A stretch of DNA of 53,410 nt from Microcoleus sp. FACHB-672 (lineage in GTDB: Bacteria > Cyanobacteriota > Cyanobacteriia > Cyanobacteriales > Oscillatoriaceae): assembly GCF_014695725.1 (NCBI RefSeq), contig NZ_JACJOU010000028.1:1-53410 (forward strand), given 5' to 3'. The notes below the pieces were generated by a model that made no database searches, was not told the DNA's origin, and was given only the letters and a program-made list of their open reading frames with translations. Position numbers and translations under genes: made by a program. Of the stretch, positions 8,051-17,535 are shown piece by piece. Numbering within the stretch: the first letter of the stretch is position 1; every line of letters begins with the position of its first letter.

Positions 8051-9010
8051 CTAAATACTTTTGACTATCTCTCGCAGGGTTTCTTCAACTGAACGTGGTT
8101 GCCAGCCGAGTTCTTGTCGCGCTTTACCGGCATCTACTCGGACGCAGCGATCATAAACATAGTGAACTCGCTCTCGGCTGAGAGGCGGTTGCCAGGAGAA
8201 AAAACGTCCAATCGGATCGAGGAGATTGCCGGCTAGCCTAACAATAAATTTCGGGGCTTCAGCCGGCACTTTAATCCCAGTTTCCTGACTAAAAATCCCA
8301 AACATTTCGCGAGTGGAGAGATCGCCGGCAGAGATAATGTAGTGTTCCCCCGGTTTGCCGCGTTCTGCCGCCAAAATCATCGCGGTGGCCAAGTCATCGA
8401 CGTGAACGATGCCGGTGATCCGATCGCCTCCTGCCCACAACTTCAAACCTCCCTTGAGAAATTGCTTCATCACCGGCCCAAAATGCGGGTCATCGCTGCC
8501 AAAAATTCCAGAAGGCAGAAGACTCACCACCGGCAGTCCTTCCTTAGCAAATTGATCCACCAACTGCTGCGCTTCGTATTTGGTGCGATCATAGGCAGAG
8601 GAGAAGCCGGTTTGCGTGCGTTTAAACGTTTCACTCACAACCTGTCCGCCGGTATCTCCAAACACCCCAATTGTGCTGCAATAAACCATTTTTTTCACAC
8701 CGGCAGCTTTTGCGGCTTCCAGTACGGCGCGGGTTCCTTCCACATTCACCCGGTGCATTTGCCCCTCATTGACTATACCCAGTTCCACATAAGCCGCTGT
8801 GTGAAAGACAGTATCCGCGCCGGCGATTGCTGCTTTCAAGGCTTCGCTGTCGGTAATATCGCCATAAGCGAGCGTGATATTGCAATCTGCAAGGCGAGAT
8901 AAATCGCTGGACTTTCGCACAAAGCCGATGACTGAGTGGCCTTGCGCCAACAGCAGCCGCACTAAGTGAGAGCCGGTGAATCCATTTGCGCCGGTAACAA
9001 GTGCTTTCAT
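8051..9010 (-). CDS. NAD(P)-dependent epimerase/dehydratase (extended SDR)
   Basis: An extended short-chain dehydrogenase of about 319 aa. The Rossmann motif is TGANGFTGSHL at the N-terminus. The catalytic YDRTK (Y-x3-K) is near residue 142, with a STIGVFG strand before it. The overall pattern resembles dihydroflavonol-4-reductase-like or hopanoid-associated sugar epimerases, acting on an NDP-sugar or small carbonyl substrate in the cytoplasm. I prefer the ATG at 9008-9010 (MKALVTG) over the GTG two codons upstream. It starts 11 bases after the stop of the peptidoglycan-binding gene, so the two form an operon. Confidence 0.85.
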   Translation of the reverse strand: MKALVTGANGFTGSHLVRLLLAQGHSVIGFVRKSSDLSRLADCNITLAYGDITDSEALKAAIAGADTVFHTAAYVELGIVNEGQMHRVNVEGTRAVLEAAKAAGVKKMVYCSTIGVFGDTGGQVVSETFKRTQTGFSSAYDRTKYEAQQLVDQFAKEGLPVVSLLPSGIFGSDDPHFGPVMKQFLKGGLKLWAGGDRITGIVHVDDLATAMILAAERGKPGEHYIISAGDLSTREMFGIFSQETGIKVPAEAPKFIVRLAGNLLDPIGRFFSWQPPLSRERVHYVYDRCVRVDAGKARQELGWQPRSVEETLREIVKSI

Positions 9011-9021
9011 AACCACCCTGA

Positions 9022-9555
9022 TTAAACTGGTTCAATAAACTTACGGTTTGCTCTCACGAAGAACGCTGCACCCCTTTCATTGACGACCATCCAGGGCTTA
9101 CCTACCCAATCAAATTGAATGGGATGGGTGTAGTCTTGATGGGGAGAAAACGTCTGACCGTTTGGGAATACATACTCAGCGGGATATTCCATCCCAGGGC
9201 CACTGCGACCGTTCAGACCGCTAACAATGACACGCCATGCCGGCCAGCGTCCCTCGATAAAATCCCCACTGATATTGGCTTCAGGGCGCGAAGCGGGAGC
9301 GGCAAACTGTTCCAGCGCTCCTCCGATATTCGGGATGCTGACCATTCCCTGAGTTGCCTGACTTAGCGCCCCGCTGGTTGTTGGGCCAACAATCCCGTCA
9401 ATTTTCAGCCCTGCCTCTTCTTGAAAAGCTTTGACAATGTCATCGGTTCGCGCGTCGAATTCAGCGTTAATTCGCCCAATACTGTATCCCAAAGTTTCTA
9501 ATTGTCGCTTTAATTGCTCAACTTCGGAACTTCGATCTCCAAGTTTTAAAGCCAT
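9022..9555 (-). CDS. Peptidoglycan-binding domain protein with C-terminal SH3-like region
   Basis: A 177-aa protein. Residues 1-70 are a PG_binding_1 domain (LGDRSSEVEQLKRQLETLGY ... DGIVGPTTSGAL). A linker leads to a C-terminal segment (about 105-177, WRVIVSGLNGRSGPGMEYPA ... FFVRANRKFIEPV) that reads like a bacterial SH3 fold. No signal peptide or catalytic residues are visible. The start is supported by GGAGG a few bases upstream. It is the first gene of a likely two-gene operon with the SDR gene; the functional link is not evident. Confidence 0.8.
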   Translation of the reverse strand: MALKLGDRSSEVEQLKRQLETLGYSIGRINAEFDARTDDIVKAFQEEAGLKIDGIVGPTTSGALSQATQGMVSIPNIGGALEQFAAPASRPEANISGDFIEGRWPAWRVIVSGLNGRSGPGMEYPAEYVFPNGQTFSPHQDYTHPIQFDWVGKPWMVVNERGAAFFVRANRKFIEPV

Positions 9556-9737
9556 TGTTTGACCTCCGCTATCAATTTACGTTTGCGCTTACAGCGAGTC
9601 TAGCTTGCTTTTGGGTTCAGACTTATCGCGGTTTGCCAGTAGCTTACCACACCGATGTCTGGGGCAGATTTGAGCGTTCAATTGTCACTTTGCCAACCGA
9701 GATTATTTTAAACCGGCCTATACAGTTTTTCTGGATC

Positions 9738-10784
9738 TCACTTGGTTGGAAAAGTGCTGTCATTTGACACTGACAATGATTGCGTCACCGGCATTGATCC
9801 GATGTAGTTTTGCGGATCTTCTGCTGACACTGACAATGATTGCGTCACCGGCATTGATCCGATGTAGTTTTGCGGATCTTCTGCCACCCAACCCAGTTGA
9901 GTGGAATAGCGAATTTCAAAATGCAAATGCGCTTCGTTGACATCAGGACTGCCGGTGGAACCCACTGTACCCAGGGACTCTCCCTGGTTAACCTGCTGGC
10001 CGGCTTTTACGGAAATAGTGTCAAGGTGTGCATAGCGAGTTTGTTTTCCGCGCGGGTGATTCACAACCACTAAATTCCCGTAATTTCCTTGTTCGCCGGC
10101 AAATGCGACGATGCCGGTGCCGGCTGCCAAAATTAGGGTTCCCACCTTCGCTTGCAAGTCTATTCCACTGTGGAATCCCACTTCACCCCGCAATGGCATC
10201 AGTTGCCAGCCATAGCGCAAAATCACAGGGGCTTCTTCTGACAAAGGATAGCCGACAACCGCACCAGCATCCCGATCCGTTGTACTCGGCGCATTTTGTT
10301 CTGCTGGATCTTTTGGCGACCAATTCACTCCCGGCACAAACACCACTGGCGGGGCCGGTTGGCAGCCATTGACCTCGAAAAGCACGTCCGGACGCACATT
10401 ATAGGCCGTTGCGATACTTTCCCACGTTTTGCCGGCAGGAACTTCTACACGAATGCCATTGTAAGGCGGAATCAAAATTTCACTTCCCACCGGCACCTCA
10501 CCCTTTTGCAAAATTGGGTTCATCCCCATCAGTGTTGACGGAATGAGATTGTATTGACTCGCAATAGTTTCCAGCGTTTCGCCGGCAGCAATCGTGTGCC
10601 GTTTCACGCGAGACAGTGCCGGTGGTTGGCAGTTCGCGCTTTTCGTTTGCTGCGCGTTAACGTGAGTTTCTATAGTGCCAATTCCCAAGCACAGCAGAGT
10701 CATGATAAAAAACCGCAATTTTAGGTTTTTGCCTGGAGATTTTGGTTTAAAAATCACTTGAGAGATTTTATGGAGTTTCAGCAT
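9738..10784 (-). CDS. LysM and M23 family peptidoglycan endopeptidase
   Basis: A 348-aa exported protein. An N-terminal signal/anchor (about 22-44, ending VNAQ) is followed by a LysM repeat at about 63-107, a second LysM-like repeat at about 113-140, and an M23 (lysostaphin/LytM) domain at about 185-305. The Zn ligands and catalytic residues are present: H205 and D209 in FHSGIDL, H253 in YAHLD, H286 and H288 in HLHFE. It should cleave cell-wall cross-bridges in the periplasm. The C-terminus carries a perfect 20-residue repeat (AEDPQNYIGSMPVTQSLSVS twice) caused by a 60-bp duplication. Confidence 0.9.
   Translation of the reverse strand: MLKLHKISQVIFKPKSPGKNLKLRFFIMTLLCLGIGTIETHVNAQQTKSANCQPPALSRVKRHTIAAGETLETIASQYNLIPSTLMGMNPILQKGEVPVGSEILIPPYNGIRVEVPAGKTWESIATAYNVRPDVLFEVNGCQPAPPVVFVPGVNWSPKDPAEQNAPSTTDRDAGAVVGYPLSEEAPVILRYGWQLMPLRGEVGFHSGIDLQAKVGTLILAAGTGIVAFAGEQGNYGNLVVVNHPRGKQTRYAHLDTISVKAGQQVNQGESLGTVGSTGSPDVNEAHLHFEIRYSTQLGWVAEDPQNYIGSMPVTQSLSVSAEDPQNYIGSMPVTQSLSVSNDSTFPTK
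9765..9884. repeat. Perfect 60-bp tandem duplication inside the M23 gene
   Basis: The unit at 9765-9824 is repeated without a single difference at 9825-9884. It is in frame (20 codons), so it lengthens the C-terminal tail of the peptidase without breaking it. Perfect identity points to a very recent event. Confidence 0.97.
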
Positions 10785-11067
10785 TTTACCACTTCACTCA
10801 AACCTAATAATTTTACAAACGATACGTTTTGACAATCTAAAAGTTTTCGTGCCATTTTCAGGCACAAACCTTATCTTCAAGCTTTTACGCTGACAGATAG
10901 GACTCCTCAGTCAACTTAGCTATAAGATAAAATTGAGAATTTTAATGTTCCTGAAAAATTTTCATAACAATTAAGCAAATATTTAAAGTTTGCGTTTGCT
11001 AAGGTTTTCGCATATATTCTCTGTTTTTTTCGCAATCCTGATTTATTATAATATTTATCATTCCTGA

Positions 11068-11098
11068 GAAAAGAGGGGAAAGAAACCACATCTTTCCC
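11068..11098 (-). terminator. Terminator of the 5'-nucleotidase gene
   Basis: On the minus strand, GGGAAAG pairs with CTTTCCC around a 9-nt loop and is followed by CCTCTTTTCTC. The hairpin begins 12 bases past the stop codon. Confidence 0.65.
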
Positions 11099-11109
11099 GC
11101 TTTCCTCGC

Positions 11110-12660
11110 TTATCTGTGAACAACTGCCGGCAAGGCTAACGATTGCTTTACTTGAGGATGTAATTTAGAAGAAACCGAAGAATTTTGCCGTTTTAACTCG
11201 TCTATCAAAGTAAAACGCATATCGCGCTTTTTCTCAATCACTTGCACACCTGGTTGTTCAGGAGTTAAAAAATCTAAATTCTTTTCTTTGCCTTTTAGCA
11301 AAAAATCATTAATCGCCACAAGATAGCGCCGGCTGAGGTCGAGTGGTTCACCGGCAATCAGCCAAGTGCGACTCTCTGGACTCAAACTTACATTAGCCGT
11401 TTGCAGATAGCCGCCGGTGCCTTGGTTAGCAATTCCTTGATCTAGCACCCGTTTAAGCACCTGACCTTCCATTGATACAGCCAAAACATTCCCACCAAAG
11501 GGCATAATCCGAATTACATCATATTCCGTCACCGGCCCTGGTGGAATCACATCATCAATCCGAATCGAACCCCCATTAAAAATAGCGAGATCCGCATTGG
11601 TTACTTCGCGCAACATTCCCATTGCAATTAACTCAGTCAGCAAAGTAGGCCGGTTGCGGACGCTTGCTTCCAAACCATCAAGCGCTACAGCCGTTGTCGT
11701 TATCTGTTTTTCCGGTGCAAAGCCATTCGCACGAAATCCTTGAAAACCTCGTTCTTGCCATTCCTGAACCACTTTTTCAGTTTCAGGATCTTCGGGAATG
11801 TCAGATGTCAATGGCGTCAGGCGAGATTCAACTTTAAGGCTGCGGGTTTTTGGGTTGTAATGCAAGTGATGAATATAAACAGTGCGGACATTAGAATCTG
11901 CTTTAAATAAGGGAGTTAAATCGCTGCCACGCCACTGCTGAATGTTTTCATGTTCATGTCCCCCCAGAACTAAATCAATTTCAGGGACAGATTCAGCCAG
12001 TTCTTGATCTTTCGCCAAATTCAGGTGAGTAACTGCAACAATAATATCAACTCGACCTTTAAGCGGTTGCACCTGTTCTCGTGCCGTTTCAATTGGATCG
12101 CGGTAGCTAACATAATTGGGGCGGTTGCTGTCAATGGTAACGCCAATTAATCCAATTTTAACGACCCTTCCCTTCTTACTTTTAACACTAATAATTTCAG
12201 ATAACGGTACATCTGGGAAAGATTTACCGGCAGCGTCAAATACATTACTAGAAAACCATTTAAACCGAGATTCTTTAAGTCGCTGGTAAAACTGGTCTTC
12301 TTTAAGGTCAAACTCGTGATTGCCAAAGGTTGCGTATTCTAACCCCATTGCATTCAACACTGCCACCATTTGTTGGCCGGCAAGGGGTTCACCATTAACT
12401 TTTGCAGTGCCAAGTGCGGAAGGACTGAAAAAATCGCCGGCGAGAATCGTATAAGTGTGGGGATTCTGCGCTAAAAGACGCTTGCGGATAGTGGCAACAC
12501 GCGCCAATCCCCCCATTTTTCCACCGGCAACCGGCGTAATTTCATAAACATCATTGAACTGCAACAATGTGATGTCAACAGGTTGGGCGAAAGCCGGCCT
12601 GATTAAAGCAATCGCCAATACCAGCAGCACCAGAATTAACACTTGCCATTGTCGTTTCAT
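11110..12660 (-). CDS. Exported 5'-nucleotidase / metallophosphatase
   Basis: A 516-aa UshA-type protein. The signal peptide (MKRQWQVLILVLLVLAIAL...AFAQ) precedes a calcineurin-like metallophosphoesterase domain with LLQFNDVYEI, AGDFFSP, FGNHEFDL, VTHLN and LGGHEHE, the dimetal ligands. From about residue 330 comes the 5'-nucleotidase C-terminal domain, including IFNGGSIR. It should hydrolyse nucleotides in the periplasm for phosphate or nucleoside salvage. I prefer the Met at 12658-12660 because Lys-Arg follows directly; an ATG three codons upstream is also possible. It is monocistronic, ending in a hairpin. Confidence 0.9.
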   Translation of the reverse strand: MKRQWQVLILVLLVLAIALIRPAFAQPVDITLLQFNDVYEITPVAGGKMGGLARVATIRKRLLAQNPHTYTILAGDFFSPSALGTAKVNGEPLAGQQMVAVLNAMGLEYATFGNHEFDLKEDQFYQRLKESRFKWFSSNVFDAAGKSFPDVPLSEIISVKSKKGRVVKIGLIGVTIDSNRPNYVSYRDPIETAREQVQPLKGRVDIIVAVTHLNLAKDQELAESVPEIDLVLGGHEHENIQQWRGSDLTPLFKADSNVRTVYIHHLHYNPKTRSLKVESRLTPLTSDIPEDPETEKVVQEWQERGFQGFRANGFAPEKQITTTAVALDGLEASVRNRPTLLTELIAMGMLREVTNADLAIFNGGSIRIDDVIPPGPVTEYDVIRIMPFGGNVLAVSMEGQVLKRVLDQGIANQGTGGYLQTANVSLSPESRTWLIAGEPLDLSRRYLVAINDFLLKGKEKNLDFLTPEQPGVQVIEKKRDMRFTLIDELKRQNSSVSSKLHPQVKQSLALPAVVHR

Positions 12661-12808
12661 AGCCGGCATCTAAAAAAATAAAAATTGAGTAGATAGAGAG
12701 CGGGAGAGGGGTTCCTAGGGGCGTCTTGTATACCATTTTTGCTGGCTGCTAACGCCCGTACACAGAGGGGGAGAATGGGAGAAATATCCATACCTTTAGG
12801 TTGGCGCA

Positions 12809-12840
12809 GCCATGCCCCATTCCCCATGCCCCATTCCCTA
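12809..12840. repeat. CCCCATG/CCCCATT heptamer repeat
   Basis: About four 7-bp units (CCCCATG or CCCCATT) directly abut the 3' end of glgA. It is the same heptamer type as at 21041, 21999 and 37319. Confidence 0.75.
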
Positions 12841-14262
12841 TTTTGCCTTCGCCAATTTTGTCTGTGGCTGCGGATCTGCTGGTTCCTCGGTGATGCCTAA
12901 AATTGAGTTGTACAGTCTGACATACTCCTTGGCGGATTTAGTCCAACTAAAGTCTTGTTGCATCCCCCGCTTTTGCAACTCCTGCCATTTGTCGTGGAAA
13001 CGGTAGGCTTCAGAGGCGCGTACCATAGAGGTGTAAAGGTCTAGGGGTTCGTAGCGGTCGAAGCAGTAGCCGGTGCCGGCATTAATATTAGGATCATGGT
13101 GAGAAACTGTATCCACTAAGCCGCCGGTGCGCCGCACGATAGGCACACAACCGTAGCGCATGGCGAGCATTTGGCTGATGCCGCAAGGCTCAAACCGGCT
13201 CGGCATTAAGAAAGCATCGCAGCCGGCATAAATGCGCCGCGAAAGGGCATCGTTATACAGCAAATAGGTGGCCATACGACCGGGGAAACGGGAGGCAATC
13301 TGCCACATTTGGGTTTCGTAATAGCGATCGCCGGTGCCCAGCAAAACTAACTGGGAATCCGTATAAGCCATAAATCGATCAAGGATCTGCAAGATCAAAT
13401 CGATTCCCTTCTGTTCTACCAACCGCGTCACAATGCCAATTAAGAAAGCACCTTTGTTGACTTCTAAGCCCACTTCTTCTTGCAAAGCAATTTTGTTCAC
13501 AATGCGTTTATCAAGAGTCTCAGTCGTGAACGTTTCAGGGAGATATCTGTCAGTGGCGGGGTTATAGCTTTCGGTATCGATCCCGTTAACAATGCCGCTT
13601 AATTTACTGCTGATAAAAGATAGCAACCCTTCAATTTTTTCCCCATAAGCTGCTGTCTTGATCTGCTCGGCATAGGTGGGGGAGACGGTGTTAACGCGAT
13701 CAGCAAACTGAACAGCAGCCGCCATCGTGTTATGACCCTGCATATACCAAGGGCACCAGGTAATTTTATCTAAATACCAGCGCCACGGCCCTTGATAGGC
13801 GAGGTTGTGAATCGTAAAGACAGTGCTGATATCAGGATCTTGGCTCATCCACACGGGGATCATGCCGGTGTGCCAGTCGTGGCAGTGGATAATCTGGGGT
13901 TTCCAGTAGTTCCAGGCAAACTCAGCAGCTCCATTGGCAAACAGGGTGAAGCGCCAGTCTTCGTCATCGCCCGAGTAGATGCGGCGAGGTAAGAAGGAGG
14001 GATGGCCAAATAAGTACAGGGGGACATCGCTGCCGGGGAGAACGGTTTCGTAAACGGAAAAGCTCTGGAACATGGCATATCCCTGCCAGACAGGCTCTTT
14101 GGGAACCTTCATTTTGTCTGGCACGAAGCCATAGTAAGGCATGAAGATGCGGACATCATGCCCCATTTTTCGCAACACTTGAGGCAGAGCACCGACAACA
14201 TCGCCCATGCCACCCACTTTTGCTATGGGAGCCGCTTCTGCGGCAACAAAAAGAATTCGCAT
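12838..14262 (-). CDS. glgA: Glycogen synthase (ADP-glucose type)
   Basis: A GT5 glycogen/starch synthase of about 474 aa. The N-terminus [20 protein letters not shown] holds the KVGG form of the KTGG ADP-glucose-binding loop. [13 protein letters not shown] lies in the N-terminal Rossmann domain. [10 protein letters not shown] and [11 protein letters not shown] in the C-terminal domain carry the conserved catalytic Glu and phosphate-binding loop. It adds glucose from ADP-glucose to alpha-1,4-glucan in the cytoplasm. The Met at 14260-14262 matches the conserved cyanobacterial start; the 15-residue upstream extension is unlikely. No other glg genes are adjacent. Confidence 0.95.
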   Translation of the reverse strand: MRILFVAAEAAPIAKVGGMGDVVGALPQVLRKMGHDVRIFMPYYGFVPDKMKVPKEPVWQGYAMFQSFSVYETVLPGSDVPLYLFGHPSFLPRRIYSGDDEDWRFTLFANGAAEFAWNYWKPQIIHCHDWHTGMIPVWMSQDPDISTVFTIHNLAYQGPWRWYLDKITWCPWYMQGHNTMAAAVQFADRVNTVSPTYAEQIKTAAYGEKIEGLLSFISSKLSGIVNGIDTESYNPATDRYLPETFTTETLDKRIVNKIALQEEVGLEVNKGAFLIGIVTRLVEQKGIDLILQILDRFMAYTDSQLVLLGTGDRYYETQMWQIASRFPGRMATYLLYNDALSRRIYAGCDAFLMPSRFEPCGISQMLAMRYGCVPIVRRTGGLVDTVSHHDPNINAGTGYCFDRYEPLDLYTSMVRASEAYRFHDKWQELQKRGMQQDFSWTKSAKEYVRLYNSILGITEEPADPQPQTKLAKAK

Positions 14263-14364
14263 TATTTCTTGGTGTTCCCTGATATGGTCAGTTTGTACCG
14301 TCATCATACCTGTGCGATAGCACAGCTGTACTCTGCGCCGGCACTAACGCTGGGTTGAATTCTT

Positions 14365-15126
14365 TTATTGAGACTGTTTGAGCGTCACCACGACTTCTTC
14401 AAGCAGGTTGATGACTTGGGCTAGTTTTTCAACAATTTTGTCTTTCTTTTCCGAGTTGAGGCTTAACTGGGGACTGACAGACTCTTCCTTGCTCCCTTGC
14501 TCTTCTAAAGCAGGTAGATTTGGCTGAGGGTTTGTCTGTTTAGCAGTGGGGTTGTTAGCCTGCGCAACCGCTACATCCCCGCCGGCAGAGGTTGCGTTGT
14601 TAAGCTGGCTAATTAAGCGCAGTAAGTCCTTATCCCGATTTAGCCATCCCTCTAAAAAGATTTTGTGGCTAGGGGTTGATTTGACTCGCTGCTGCCGATA
14701 GTCGAGTCGGCACTGACAGTAACGCTTGGCTGTTTCCAAGTTATTTGCTTGCTGCAATGCTGCCATTGTTTTGGGGCCAAAATCGCCGTCTACCGACACG
14801 CCGCCCAGTGCTTCTTGCAGAAATTCGGTACTGCCGGTGACGCCAAAATTTACGGCTGTGTCGAAGTGGACAATCGCCAAAGGCAAACACATTAAGTCAG
14901 CTTTGCAAGCCTTCCAGTAAAGTTCAAGATAAGCTTCTTCGACTTCGGCTTTGGTAATTTTGCTAACTGTCTGTAGGGGTAAACTTTTGTTTTGGCGATA
15001 GGTGTCGTAGGTGGCTTGAGTAATTCCGCGATTTACCGCGCCACCCACATCGTTGGGGGAATAACCTCCTTCCCATTTGAGGGTGAACTGAAGTGCTGTT
15101 TTAAACGCATCAATGGGTTGAGTCAT
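14365..15126 (-). CDS. GH108-type muramidase-like protein (lysozyme-like)
   Basis: About 253 aa from the preferred start (MTQPIDAFK at 15126). Residues about 10-100 form a glycosyl-hydrolase 108 domain with the catalytic Glu in KWEGGYSPNDVGGAVNRGIT. Residues about 105-170 (GGVSVDGDFGPKTMAALQQ) form a PG_binding_3-like domain. The architecture is that of phage/secretion-type N-acetylmuramidases such as ZliS. The tail is low-complexity, Gln/Asn/Pro-rich, with a final coiled-coil helix (IVEKLAQVINLLEEVVVTLK). There is no signal peptide, so export would need a holin-like or lysis route. Confidence 0.82.
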   Translation of the reverse strand: MTQPIDAFKTALQFTLKWEGGYSPNDVGGAVNRGITQATYDTYRQNKSLPLQTVSKITKAEVEEAYLELYWKACKADLMCLPLAIVHFDTAVNFGVTGSTEFLQEALGGVSVDGDFGPKTMAALQQANNLETAKRYCQCRLDYRQQRVKSTPSHKIFLEGWLNRDKDLLRLISQLNNATSAGGDVAVAQANNPTAKQTNPQPNLPALEEQGSKEESVSPQLSLNSEKKDKIVEKLAQVINLLEEVVVTLKQSQ

Positions 15127-15287
15127 ATTTTCGGTTTTGAATTTAAAACCGCAGATCAATTGCCGGCAGGAATGCTTGCGCCACAATATAAGCGGTAGAT
15201 GCTTTCATGCATACGCCGATATTTGTGGGGTTTTAGAAATATCTGCTACCGACTGTATTTACCTGCGGTTTTTATAGTTTTGAGCTA

Positions 15288-15321
15288 CTGGTGAGATTCA
15301 ACCGATTGTAATTCTCACCAG
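15288..15321 (-). terminator. Stem-loop after hemC
   Basis: CTGGTGAGA (15288-15296) and TCTCACCAG (15313-15321) form a 9-bp perfect stem about 26 bases past the hemC stop. There is no clear U-run, so its efficiency as a terminator is uncertain. Confidence 0.45.
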
Positions 15322-15346
15322 GAATTCTCAACCTAAAATCTTGGAT

Positions 15347-16324
15347 CTAATGTTTTTGCTCCCGTTGAATTTGGGCAAAGATTTCTGCCAAGATTTCTTG
15401 TGCGCCTTGTTCCCGCAATTTGTGAGCAAGTTCGATGCCAAGTTGTTCGGCATTTTCAGCAGGGCCGGTGATGGTATCTTTAACCAATTGCTTGCCGTCA
15501 AGGCTGGCTACCATGCCCGTTAAGGTCAGTTGATCCCCTTCAATTGTGGTATTGACGCCAATAGGAACTTGACAACCACCTTCAAGTGTGCGTAAAAGAG
15601 CGCGTTCCGCATAGCAGCGCTGGGCGGTGGGGGTATGTTCGAGGACTTTAAGAAGATTTAAAATTTCCGTGTCACCGGCACGACATTCGATGCCGAGTGC
15701 GCCCTGTCCGACGGCGTGGAGGGAAATTTCAGCCGGGATGACTTGGTGGATGCGATCACTCATTCCCAGCCGGTGTAGGCCGGCAACCGCTAAGATAATC
15801 GCGTCATACCCGCCCTCATCCAGTTTCGCCAGTCGGGTATTGAGGTTGCCCCGAATATCTTTAAATTCCAAATGGGGATAGTGGTGGCGCAGTTGAGCAA
15901 GGCGTCGCAAAGAGGAGGTGCCAATCACTGCACCTGCCGGCAACGTTTCCAGTTGCTTGTCTTTGTGCTTTTCATGCACCACCAGCGCGTCTGCTGGGTT
16001 TTCCCTTTCGCTAACGCATCCGAGAATTAAGCCTTCGGGTAAGTTAGTGGGCAAATCTTTGAGGGAATGCACGGCTAAATCCGTCTCATTCTGGAGCATT
16101 CCGACTTCAAGTTCTTTGGTAAAAAGTCCTTTGTCACCAATCTTGGCGAGGGCGACATCCAGAATTTTATCGCCCTGGGTAGACATGGTGTGGACTTCAA
16201 ACGTGCAATCTGGGTAGTGTTTCTGGAGTTGTTCTTGCACCCAGTAAGTTTGGACAAGGGCGAGTTGACTTTTGCGGGAACCGATGCGAACTGTGCGAGT
16301 AGGGGCAGATACGATTGGGGACAT
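15347..16324 (-). CDS. hemC: Hydroxymethylbilane synthase (porphobilinogen deaminase)
   Basis: A 325-aa enzyme of tetrapyrrole synthesis. It joins four porphobilinogens into hydroxymethylbilane, ahead of heme, chlorophyll and bilins. The N-terminus [14 protein letters not shown] is family-typical. [11 protein letters not shown] carries Cys251, the attachment site of the dipyrromethane cofactor. [11 protein letters not shown] and [10 protein letters not shown] (cofactor/substrate-binding Arg residues) are present. The length is normal. It appears monocistronic, 160 bases from the divergently oriented Uma2 gene. Confidence 0.96.
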   Translation of the reverse strand: MSPIVSAPTRTVRIGSRKSQLALVQTYWVQEQLQKHYPDCTFEVHTMSTQGDKILDVALAKIGDKGLFTKELEVGMLQNETDLAVHSLKDLPTNLPEGLILGCVSERENPADALVVHEKHKDKQLETLPAGAVIGTSSLRRLAQLRHHYPHLEFKDIRGNLNTRLAKLDEGGYDAIILAVAGLHRLGMSDRIHQVIPAEISLHAVGQGALGIECRAGDTEILNLLKVLEHTPTAQRCYAERALLRTLEGGCQVPIGVNTTIEGDQLTLTGMVASLDGKQLVKDTITGPAENAEQLGIELAHKLREQGAQEILAEIFAQIQREQKH

Positions 16325-16486
16325 AGAACGATCGCGCCAAATGAGCGAATAAAGTCACTTTATCTAGGCTACCGCAGTGCGTGACTCCTAAATACCTTGG
16401 GGTTAATTTGGGGGATAAAGTAGAAATGGCACCGGCATGGAATATCCCTACATAAACTTTCTCCCTCAGTGGAAGTGAGGCTTGTT

Positions 16487-17287
16487 ATGTTTCGAGTCAA
16501 GTACCCGGTTGAGCAAAGCGATCCGCCCCTTTCTCCGAGGGAAACCCTGCCTACAATGTATGATTTGCCCAGCGAAAACCCGGAGGAACCTGGTTTGCCT
16601 GACGTATTTCATTATTTCCAACCAGAATTGCTGCGTCGCACGTTCCGCCCTCGCCAATATTTTCCAGATCAGGTGTTTGCCGGCAGCGACATAAATCTTT
16701 ACTACGATGTTCATCACCAAAATAGGTATAAACGCCCAGATTGGTTTGGAGTCGTAGGCGTGCCGAGGCTCTACGATGGGCATGATCTCCGCATGAGTTA
16801 TGTGATTTGGCAAGAAGGAGTCAGTCCCTTTGTCGTGGTGGAATTACTATCACCAGGAACAGAAAAGGAAGACTTGGGAGAAACTGAGCGGGATGCGAAT
16901 AAACCGCCTGGGAAGTGGGAGGTTTACGAGCGAATTTTGCGGATTCCTTATTATGTCGTGTTTAATCGCTACAACAACCAGTTGCGAGCCTTTAGTTTAC
17001 AAGCCGGTAACTATCAGGAATTAGAATTAAATGAACCGAAAATTTGGATGCCTGATATTGAATTAGGTTTAGGCTTATGGCAGGGAGTTTATGAAGGTTT
17101 AGATCGCTTGTGGTTACGTTGGTACGACGCTGAAGGAAATTGGATTTTGACTGAAGAGGAGGCGGCACAGCAGCAGGTTGAGGCGGCACAACAGCAGTTA
17201 GGAATGGAACGACAACGTGCGGAAGATGCTGAAAGACGAGCTGAGGAATTAGCGCAGAGATTGCGGGATTTAGGAATTGATTTGTAG
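16487..17287 (+). CDS. Uma2 family putative endonuclease
   Basis: About 266 aa from MFRVKYPVEQ. The Uma2 (DUF820) PD-(D/E)xK fold is seen in FAGSDINLYYDV, RPDWFGVVGVP, FVVVELLSPGTEKED (Glu and Asp ligand area) and KWEVYERILRIPYYVVF. The C-terminal 60 residues are a Gln/Glu/Ala-rich coiled coil (EEEAAQQQVEAAQQQLG...). Uma2 genes are greatly expanded in cyanobacteria and their in vivo role is unsettled. I chose the internal ATG at 16487 over a GTG six codons upstream because SD-like GAGG precedes it. Confidence 0.85.
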   Translation: MFRVKYPVEQSDPPLSPRETLPTMYDLPSENPEEPGLPDVFHYFQPELLRRTFRPRQYFPDQVFAGSDINLYYDVHHQNRYKRPDWFGVVGVPRLYDGHDLRMSYVIWQEGVSPFVVVELLSPGTEKEDLGETERDANKPPGKWEVYERILRIPYYVVFNRYNNQLRAFSLQAGNYQELELNEPKIWMPDIELGLGLWQGVYEGLDRLWLRWYDAEGNWILTEEEAAQQQVEAAQQQLGMERQRAEDAERRAEELAQRLRDLGIDL

Positions 17288-17535
17288 TAGGTAAATGCTG
17301 GACGCGAAATTGATTTTTGAATAACTGTGAGGTGGATATTCTTTAACTCAATAAGTGTCCATATGTCATGGTTTCTGCAAATGCAGCCGGCTTTTTAGGA
17401 CGAATGGTTGATAATGAGCTTTTGAGGAAATGAGGGGGTGAAGTGCTCGACTGTTCAACTTCCCTATGACAACCGGCACATTTAGCCAGACAATAAAGAA
17501 AATAATCTTGCTGGATTGCTGATCCATGAGGCCGA

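Noticed and set aside
9555-9767. 70-codon plus-strand frame between peptidoglycan-binding and M23 genes
   Set aside because: It overlaps the ends of two well-supported minus-strand genes and has no motif.
14365-15126. GH108 lysozyme as evidence for a prophage
   Set aside because: No other phage genes (holin, tail, terminase, integrase) lie nearby; neighbours are housekeeping genes.
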